Assembly: GCA_024103495.1 (NCBI GenBank)
Contig: JAGFIQ010000157.1
Location: 1 to 49,170, forward strand
DNA from: Aridibacter famidurans
GTDB lineage: Bacteria > Acidobacteriota > Blastocatellia > Pyrinomonadales > Pyrinomonadaceae
Reading direction: 5' to 3'
DNA length: 49,170 bases
The notes under the pieces were generated by a model that saw only the letters and a list, made by a program, of their open reading frames with translations, was not told where the DNA came from and made no database searches. A program made the translations under genes and the position numbers. Positions 44,166 to 49,170 of the stretch are shown here, piece by piece. How positions within the stretch are numbered: the first letter of the stretch is position 1; each line of letters opens with the position of its first letter.

Positions 44166-44747
44166 ATGCGCATTCTGACTCCGATCCTCATTTTCCTGCT
44201 CTTTTCCGCGTGTTCGCAGACTCCCGAGCGAAGGCCTGGCGACACCGTCTATCCGTCGCCTTCCGCTGCTCCCGAGGCCCGGGCCGACGCTAATGCCGAG
44301 GTCGTCGGCGTCAACGACGGCGACACGATAACCGTCCGTTATCTCGATTCGGGAGAGCAAAAGAAGGTCAGGCTCGCGACGATCGATGCCCCCGAGCAGG
44401 GCCAGCCGTTCGGCGTTCAGGCGAAGAAGTCTCTCTCGGACCTGGTGATCGGCAAGCGAGTAAGGATCGTCGAGGTCGATCGGGATCAGTACGGCCGTAT
44501 CGTGGGCGAGGTGTTCGACGGGAACCTGAACGTCAACGTGGAGCAGATCCGACGCGGATTCGCGTGGCATTACAAGGAATACCAGCGCCAGCAGACGCCC
44601 GAGATGCGAAGCATCTACGCACGCACCGAGGACGCCGCGAAGCAGTCACGGAACGGGCTCTGGCGGATGCAGAACCCTGTGCCGCCGTGGATGTGGCGGA
44701 GGGATATGAACAGGGATGAGGGGGATGAAGGAGATTCCGGCAAGTAA
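44166..44747 (+). CDS. Thermonuclease-family (SNase-like) lipoprotein
   Basis: Secreted calcium-dependent nuclease of 193 residues. The start at 44166 begins a lipoprotein signal with lipobox FSAC (Cys about residue 17); the frame above it is repeat-derived. A Pro/Ala spacer leads to the SNase domain at about 40-165: NDGDTITVRY, VRLATIDAPEQGQPFG (catalytic Arg and Asp/Glu region), GKRVRIVEVDRDQYGRIVGEVF with the second catalytic Arg, and RRGFAWHYKEY. It would degrade extracellular or periplasmic DNA/RNA. The last 25 residues are charged and of no clear use. Confidence 0.93.
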   Translation: MRILTPILIFLLFSACSQTPERRPGDTVYPSPSAAPEARADANAEVVGVNDGDTITVRYLDSGEQKKVRLATIDAPEQGQPFGVQAKKSLSDLVIGKRVRIVEVDRDQYGRIVGEVFDGNLNVNVEQIRRGFAWHYKEYQRQQTPEMRSIYARTEDAAKQSRNGLWRMQNPVPPWMWRRDMNRDEGDEGDSGK

Positions 44748-44899
44748 AAATTAGATAGTGAAAAAGCGAGGTCTGATATAATTCCGCGAATTTAGAATCC
44801 CGCAGGCTGGTTTTGGATCCGCCTCCAGAAATACGTTGTTGATCATGGGGAGAAGCGTGGCCCCACTGCTCACAGCTCACTGCTTACCGCTCACCGACT
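44748..44899. repeat. Short intergenic region
   Basis: No gene. It ends with GCTCACAGCTCACTGCTTACCGCTCACCG, a member of the GCTCACTGC family seen at 33029-33056. No clear promoter or terminator. Confidence 0.5.
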
Positions 44900-47257
44900 A
44901 TGACTGACTTCGAAAAACTGGGCCTCTTTTATCTCGGCAAGGAATACGATCCGGTGGCGCAGACCGCCACCGACGAGCTTCTGCTGTACGATTCAAAGGA
45001 CCTGACCACTCACGGCGTATTGATGGGAATGACCGGCTCCGGAAAGACCGGGCTCGGCGTCGCGCTGATCGAAGAGGCCGCGATCGACAACATCCCCGCG
45101 ATCGTCATCGACCCGAAAGGAGATATGACGAACCTTCTGCTCACCTTCCCGAACCTCTCGAAGGAAGAGTTCCTTCCGTGGGTGAACGCCGACGAGGCGG
45201 CGCAGAAAGGGCTTGCGGTCGAAGACTTTGCTCAACAGCAGGCTGATCTTTGGCGCGAAGGCCTCGGAAAATGGGGCCAGCAGCCGGAGCGCATCAAGAT
45301 GTTCGAGGACGCCGCCGAACGCGTGCTTTACACGCCCGGAAGCACTTCGGCGAGGCCGGTGTCGATCCTCAAATCCTTCACAAGGCCGAAGGACACCGAC
45401 GATCTGGAAGCGCTTGCCGAACGCGTCTCGACGCTCGTCAGCGGACTGCTCGGGCTGATCGACATCGACGCCGACCCGCTTTCGTCAAAAGAGCACATCC
45501 TTCTCTCGAACATCATCCAGACCGAATGGCTCGCGGGGCGCGACGTCGAGATCGTAAAGCTGATCGCTTTGATCCAGGACCCGCCGATGGACCGGATCGG
45601 CGCGTTCGAGATCGAGGCGTACTATCCGAAGAAAGAGCGCTTCGAACTCGCGACGAGGATCAACAATCTGATCGCCTCGCCGCAGTTCGCCGTCTGGACC
45701 ACGGGAGACGGGATCGACATCGACGAACTTTTCTACACGGAAGCGGGCAAGCCGCGCGTCTCGATCCTCTCGATCGCGCATCTCGACGACAAGCAGAGGA
45801 TGTTCTTCGTCACGCTCCTGCTCAATGAGCTCGTCTCGTGGATGCGGGCGCAGTCCGGGACCGGCAGCCTGCGCTGTCTTCTTTATATGGACGAGATCTT
45901 CGGCTATCTGCCGCCGGTCGCGAACCCGCCCTCGAAACGCCTGTTCCTTACATTATTAAAGCAGGCGCGCGCGTTCGGTCTCGGACTCGTCCTCGCGACG
46001 CAGAACCCGGGCGACCTCGATTACAAGGCGCTGAGCAACGTCGGCACGTGGTTCATTGGCAGGCTCCAGACCGAGCGCGACAAAGAGAAGGTCCTCGAGG
46101 GGTTACTGACCGCGAACTCGGGAGCCGACAAGGCAACGCTCAGCCAGCAGCTTGCGGGGCTCGGCAAGCGCTTGTTCCTTATGAACAACACGAAGGACAG
46201 CCGCCCCGTGCTCTTCAACACGCGGTGGGTGCTTTCGTATCTCGCGGGGCCGATAATGCGGAACCGCTTCAAGGAGCTTGCCGGAGAGACGGAAGCTCCT
46301 CAGAAGGCTACAGCTGCAGCCGATACCGGAACAGCTTCCGCCGCTGCCGGAGTGGGAGTTGCCGCGGCGGCGGCCGCTTCCGAGCCCGCCGGCGGAACGA
46401 GGCCAGTTCTCAGCCCCGATGTTCCCCAGACGTTCGTCCCCGGCACCGGTCAGGTCTATCGCCCGCACGCGCTGTGCTATGCCGACGTGCACTACGAGGA
46501 TACGAAACTCGGGATCAACGTCTCGAAACAGCAGAATTTCACGGTGCCCGTTTCCGCTTATGTGAACTGGAACGAGGCGGCTCCGGCGGAATTCGCCATC
46601 GACGAGCTTGAGTCTGAACCGAGGGAAGGACGCGGCTTCGCGCCGCTGGAGGCGGAAGTCACGGCGAAGACGGTGAAGACCTGGGAGAGCGATTTCGTGC
46701 TCTGGCTTTACAAAGAGAAGCCGCTTGAGATGTTCAACTGCCCGACGCTCGACACCGTATCGGAAGTGGACGAGGACGAGCGTACGTTCCGGACCCGCGT
46801 CGCGCAATCGGCGAGGGAGCAGAGAGATTCGGCGCTGGAAAAGATCCGCGAGGATTACGCGAAAGAGATCGAGTCGCTAACGAGGTCCAGGGCACGCGCG
46901 GAAAAGACGGCGGCGACCCAGCAGGCTCAGGCGAGCTCGCATACTATGGGCACCGTGATCTCGGTCGGATCGAGCATACTTTCGTCGATATTCAGCTCGC
47001 GCCGCGGCTACAGCGGGATCGCGAGGTCGGCTCAGAGGATCGGGACGACGGTGAAGGAGCGAGGCGAAGCAGCGGCAGCCGAGAAGGAGATCGAAAAGAT
47101 CGACGAAGATCTGGCTAGGATCGAAAAGGAGGTCCAGGACAAGCTCGCACGGTTCCAGAACCAGGACCTCGTCGAGATCGAAAAGCTGAGCCTGCTTCCG
47201 AAGAAAAGCGACATCATCGTGAGGAAATGCGCGCTGGGGTGGGAACTCAAGGACTGA
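44900..47257 (+). CDS. HerA/VirB4-like DUF853-type ATPase
   Basis: A 785-residue P-loop ATPase. Walker A is GMTGSGKT (43-50), followed by VIDPKGDMTNLLLTFP, which couples nucleotide state to DNA movement. The Walker B-type LLYMDEIFGYLPPV is near residue 330, and the sensor region LVLATQNPGDLDYKALSN and an arginine-finger region near GRLQTERDKEK follow. About residues 460-490 form an Ala/Gly-rich spacer (KATAAADTGTAS). The C-terminal part (about 600-780) is coiled coil (LEKIREDYAKEIESLTRSRARA, shown in pieces; EKEIEKIDEDLARIEKEVQ). The family translocates DNA; its cellular role in this form is unknown. Start has no strong ribosome site. Confidence 0.88.
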   Translation: MTDFEKLGLFYLGKEYDPVAQTATDELLLYDSKDLTTHGVLMGMTGSGKTGLGVALIEEAAIDNIPAIVIDPKGDMTNLLLTFPNLSKEEFLPWVNADEAAQKGLAVEDFAQQQADLWREGLGKWGQQPERIKMFEDAAERVLYTPGSTSARPVSILKSFTRPKDTDDLEALAERVSTLVSGLLGLIDIDADPLSSKEHILLSNIIQTEWLAGRDVEIVKLIALIQDPPMDRIGAFEIEAYYPKKERFELATRINNLIASPQFAVWTTGDGIDIDELFYTEAGKPRVSILSIAHLDDKQRMFFVTLLLNELVSWMRAQSGTGSLRCLLYMDEIFGYLPPVANPPSKRLFLTLLKQARAFGLGLVLATQNPGDLDYKALSNVGTWFIGRLQTERDKEKVLEGLLTANSGADKATLSQQLAGLGKRLFLMNNTKDSRPVLFNTRWVLSYLAGPIMRNRFKELAGETEAPQKATAAADTGTASAAAGVGVAAAAAASEPAGGTRPVLSPDVPQTFVPGTGQVYRPHALCYADVHYEDTKLGINVSKQQNFTVPVSAYVNWNEAAPAEFAIDELESEPREGRGFAPLEAEVTAKTVKTWESDFVLWLYKEKPLEMFNCPTLDTVSEVDEDERTFRTRVAQSAREQRDSALEKIREDYAKEIESLTRSRARAEKTAATQQAQASSHTMGTVISVGSSILSSIFSSRRGYSGIARSAQRIGTTVKERGEAAAAEKEIEKIDEDLARIEKEVQDKLARFQNQDLVEIEKLSLLPKKSDIIVRKCALGWELKD

Positions 47258-47551
47258 GGACTGAAAAAGAAAATTGAGAATTGAGGATTGCGAATCGGCG
47301 CAAGCCCGTATTACTCGACACAACGCGCACTGTTTAGAGCAGCGCTTGAGCTGCATATGGAGGGCGAAGCCCGACAAAGACTCGACGCAACGCGCACCGT
47401 TTTGAGTTCTGCTTCGCGCTGCAGAAGTACCGCGAACTTCAGTTTGCGCCGCGCGAATGCCCGGATCGTGCGGGCGGAGACGCCCGCGGTCCGAAGCGCC
47501 GCTCCAATCGCGCCTTTGAAGCTTGGAATTGGTAATGGAACTTTAACAATT
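47258..47551. repeat. Intergenic region before the DUF1801 gene
   Basis: No separate gene. An open frame continues upstream into repeat-like DNA (GCAGCGCTTGAGCTGC at about 47339-47354, ACTCGACGCAACGCGCAC, GGGCGGAGACGCCCGCGGTCCG), but it has no start supported by a ribosome site. Confidence 0.55.
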
Positions 47552-48163
47552 ATGGCGTGCGGAGAATACACAAAGGAAATCGACAATTACATCGCGAAGT
47601 CCGAGGATTTCGCGAAACCGATCCTCGAGAAGCTCCGGAAGGTCGTTCACGAAACGTGCCCGGACGTTGAAGAAAAGATGCGCTGGTCGTTCCCGCATTT
47701 CGACCATAAAGGGATGATGATCTCGATGGCTTCCTTCAAGAACCACTGCTCGTTCGGATTCTGGAAGCAATCGATAATGGCCGATCCGGACGGCATCTTC
47801 AGCGCGCCCGACGAAGGGATGGGTTCGCTCGGGAAGATCGAGAGCATCAAGGACCTCCCGTCCGAGAAGGTTCTCAAGAAGTACATCAAGGAGGCGGTCC
47901 GTCTGAACGATGAGGGGATCAAGGTCCCGAAAAAGCCTTCCGGAAAGGCGAAGGCGCTCGCGGTCCCTGCTTACCTAACCGAAGCCCTGAAGAAGAACAA
48001 GAAGGCGCAGAAGACGTTCGAAGGTTTCAGCACTTCGCACAGAAACGAATATGTAGAGTGGATCACGGACGCGAAGCAGGAGAAGACCCGCGAGCGCCGG
48101 ATCGCGCAGGCGCTCGAGTGGATGAGCGAGGGGAAAGGCCGGAACTGGAAATACGAGCGGTAG
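47552..48163 (+). CDS. DUF1801 / YdeI family protein
   Basis: A 203-residue cytoplasmic protein with an iron-chaperone-like YdhG/DUF1801 domain at residues about 5-120 (EIDNYIAKSEDFAKPILEKL, then CPDVEEKMRWSFPHFDHKGMMI, SFGFWKQSI) and a YdeI/OmpD-associated C-terminal part (about 130-200: VPAYLTEALKKNKKAQKTF, YVEWITDAKQEKTRERRIAQAL ending WMSEGKGRNWKY). The ATG at 47552 is chosen because the 88 upstream codons are repeat-derived. The family has been linked to stress resistance; its role is not established. Confidence 0.88.
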   Translation: MACGEYTKEIDNYIAKSEDFAKPILEKLRKVVHETCPDVEEKMRWSFPHFDHKGMMISMASFKNHCSFGFWKQSIMADPDGIFSAPDEGMGSLGKIESIKDLPSEKVLKKYIKEAVRLNDEGIKVPKKPSGKAKALAVPAYLTEALKKNKKAQKTFEGFSTSHRNEYVEWITDAKQEKTRERRIAQALEWMSEGKGRNWKYER

Positions 48164-48233
48164 GTGGCGGGAGACGGGAGACAGGAGACGGGAGACAGGA
48201 GACGGGAGACAGGAGACAGAAGCTTGTGGCTAA
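48164..48233. repeat. 8-bp tandem repeat
   Basis: GGAGACAG / GGAGACGG units repeat from about 48167 to 48220, the same motif as at 20492-20530. Confidence 0.85.
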
Positions 48234-48440
48234 GCCGCCGTGGTGTGCGGTAAGCCTTCGGCTTACCGAGAGCGGGCTCTATTTTTCTCCCGCGGAGGCT
48301 CAGCCTCCGCGCCAAGGAAATCAGAGTGGCATCGCGTCGGAAAGGCAAGCCTTTCCGCACATCACGGCGACATAGTCGCGAAGAGAAAATCAAAGGAGCA
48401 CCGCGACGGAAAGGCAAGCCTTTCCGCACATCACGGCGGC
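48234..48440. mobile_element. Multi-hairpin element, copy 2, with duplicated right end
   Basis: Left terminal repeat GCCGCCGTGGTGTGCGG at 48234-48250 (one change from copy 1); TAAGCC-TTC-GGCTTA hairpin; GCGGAGGCT-C-AGCCTCCGC at about 48292-48310. The right end, GGAAAGGC-AA-GCCTTTCC followed by CCGCACATCACGGCG, occurs twice: ending at 48371 and again at 48440, with a 69-bp unit between. It lies immediately upstream of the SRPBCC gene and includes no reading frame of its own. Confidence 0.85.
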
Positions 48441-48482
48441 ATAGCCGCTGATGATCGGACCACAGTGTCCGGTCCCGGAATC

Positions 48483-48983
48483 ATGAAAAAGCTTGTCATA
48501 ATCATCGCCGGATTCGTCGTCTTGCTCGCCGCAGCATTCATCGCGCTCGGGCTGTACATTCCCGCCGAGAAGGAATTCACGCAGGTTACTGAGATCAACG
48601 CTTCCGCGGAAACCGTCTGGAAGGTCCTGAAAGACGTGAAGGGCTATCCAGAGTGGCAGGATCAGATCGAGCGCGTCGAGATAAAGAACGAAAAGGAATG
48701 GGTCGAGCACACGCCGGGAGGCGCGATCGACTTCCGTGTCGTGTCGGAAGAAGCGCCCCGGACGATGGAGATCGCATACTCGATGGGCGGGACCTTCGAA
48801 GGAAGCTGGCGGGGCGAGCTGTCGCCGAGAGGTACCGATAAGACGCTGCTTCGCACGACCGATTCGACGAAAGTTGACGGCTGGTTCACGAAGATAATGA
48901 TGTGGTTCTTCTTTGACATCGAGGACTTCGCGAAGGACTGGAACTCGAAGCTGAAGAAAAGGGCGGAAGCGTTGAAGGACTGA
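48483..48983 (+). CDS. SRPBCC (START-like) family protein with N-terminal membrane anchor
   Basis: A 166-residue protein. The ATG at 48483 opens a single hydrophobic segment (residues 4-26, VIIIAGFVVLLAAAF), probably a membrane anchor or uncleaved signal. Then comes a polyketide cyclase/START-like domain (about 32-160): INASAETVWKVLKDVKGYPEW, IERVEIKNEKEWVEHTPGGA, TFEGSWRGELSPRGTDKTLL, then a C-terminal helix. It binds a hydrophobic ligand in other families; the ligand here is unknown. An open frame above the ATG runs through the multi-hairpin element and is not coding. Confidence 0.85.
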   Translation: MKKLVIIIAGFVVLLAAAFIALGLYIPAEKEFTQVTEINASAETVWKVLKDVKGYPEWQDQIERVEIKNEKEWVEHTPGGAIDFRVVSEEAPRTMEIAYSMGGTFEGSWRGELSPRGTDKTLLRTTDSTKVDGWFTKIMMWFFFDIEDFAKDWNSKLKKRAEALKD

Positions 48984-49118
48984 GAGGAAAGGACTGAGGA
49001 CTGAGATAAAAGCTTGACTCGGATCCGATTGTCCGGCGCGTTCCTCAGTCCTCAATCCTCGGGCCCGGACTGCGCCTTCGGTTTACCGGGAGTTCTCAGT
49101 AGTGTTTCTTGCGGCTCC

Positions 49119-49170
49119 GCCGCCGTGGTGTGCGGTAAGCCTCCGGCTTACCGAGCGCAGCTTCAAACTT
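49119..49170. mobile_element. Multi-hairpin element, copy 3 (cut by the window end)
   Basis: Left terminal repeat GCCGCCGTGGTGTGCGG at 49119-49135, then TAAGCC-TCC-GGCTTA. The rest lies outside the window. The stretch 48984-49118 before it has only repeat phrases (AGGACTGAGGACTGAG; CCTCAGTCCTCAATCC; GGGCCCGGACTGCGCC) and no gene. Confidence 0.8.

Noticed and set aside
47288..47551. N-terminal extension of the DUF1801 protein
   Set aside because: The 88 codons are repeat-derived, have no ribosome site and lie outside the family domain.

Overview
The window is 49 kb of a GC-rich bacterial chromosome (no rRNA, tRNA or replication genes seen). Its character suggests Acidobacteriota, probably the Blastocatellia/Pyrinomonadaceae side. 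The reasons are many secreted lipoproteins and exported peptidases, a sigma/HTH/metallopeptidase cluster, DUF4097/DUF2807 adhesin-like proteins, and intergenic spaces packed with many families of short repeats. The taxonomic call is an inference from gene content, not from a marker gene.

Layout. 0.4-4.3 kb: the threonine-degradation pair tdh and kbl, separated by a lipoprotein gene and a DUF3592 membrane protein gene. 4.7-12.7 kb: exported proteins, namely gamma-glutamyltransferase, a two-domain NTF2-like lipoprotein, a DUF4097 lipoprotein and a large M14 carboxypeptidase. 12.9-16.1 kb (minus): a lipoprotein, an intramembrane M50 protease with CBS domains, and an N-acetylhexosamine-kinase-like enzyme. 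16.4 kb: a REP-associated tyrosine transposase (RAYT) flanked by oppositely oriented REP arrays. 17.4-19.3 kb (minus): an ArsR-type regulator and a periplasmic retropepsin-like/PDZ protease in one operon, with a promoter that overlaps a 13+13 bp palindrome. 19.5 kb: an ARPP-1 protein.

20.8-25.7 kb (minus) holds the most unusual locus: a tight three-gene operon of a sigma-70-like factor, an XRE-type HTH protein and a 1177-residue protein. That protein fuses an ImmA/IrrE metallopeptidase, a UvrD-type helicase and a Cas4/AddB-like Fe-S nuclease domain. By analogy with ImmA-ImmR and IrrE-DdrO, a plausible reading is a self-regulated DNA-damage or defence module in which the peptidase cleaves the HTH partner. 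Four copies of a genome-wide palindromic repeat sit in frame in the linker between its peptidase and helicase parts.

26.1-32.3 kb: a DUF2807 protein, an uncharacterised 152-residue protein, and a YhaO/YhaN (SbcD/SbcC-like) nuclease-ATPase pair whose ATPase carries a long Ser/Gly-rich insertion just before the H-loop. 33.2-37.5 kb: an AT-richer restriction-modification island, with Vsr, a C5-cytosine methylase and a Sau3AI/MutH-type endonuclease, followed on the other strand by an HNH endonuclease gene broken by one in-frame TAG. 38-44.7 kb: M28 peptidase, an AbiEi antitoxin gene with a truncated AbiEii toxin, a P1/DmpA peptidase, a hypothetical and a secreted thermonuclease. 44.9-49 kb: a HerA-like ATPase, a DUF1801/YdeI protein, an SRPBCC membrane-anchored protein, and two copies (one cut by the window end) of a multi-hairpin element with 17-bp terminal inverted repeats, first seen at 27.3 kb.

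Taken together, 20-41 kb is a genome-defence/repair region set among exported hydrolases. Repeats fill nearly every gap and appear to have entered at least one coding sequence and to abut one broken gene.
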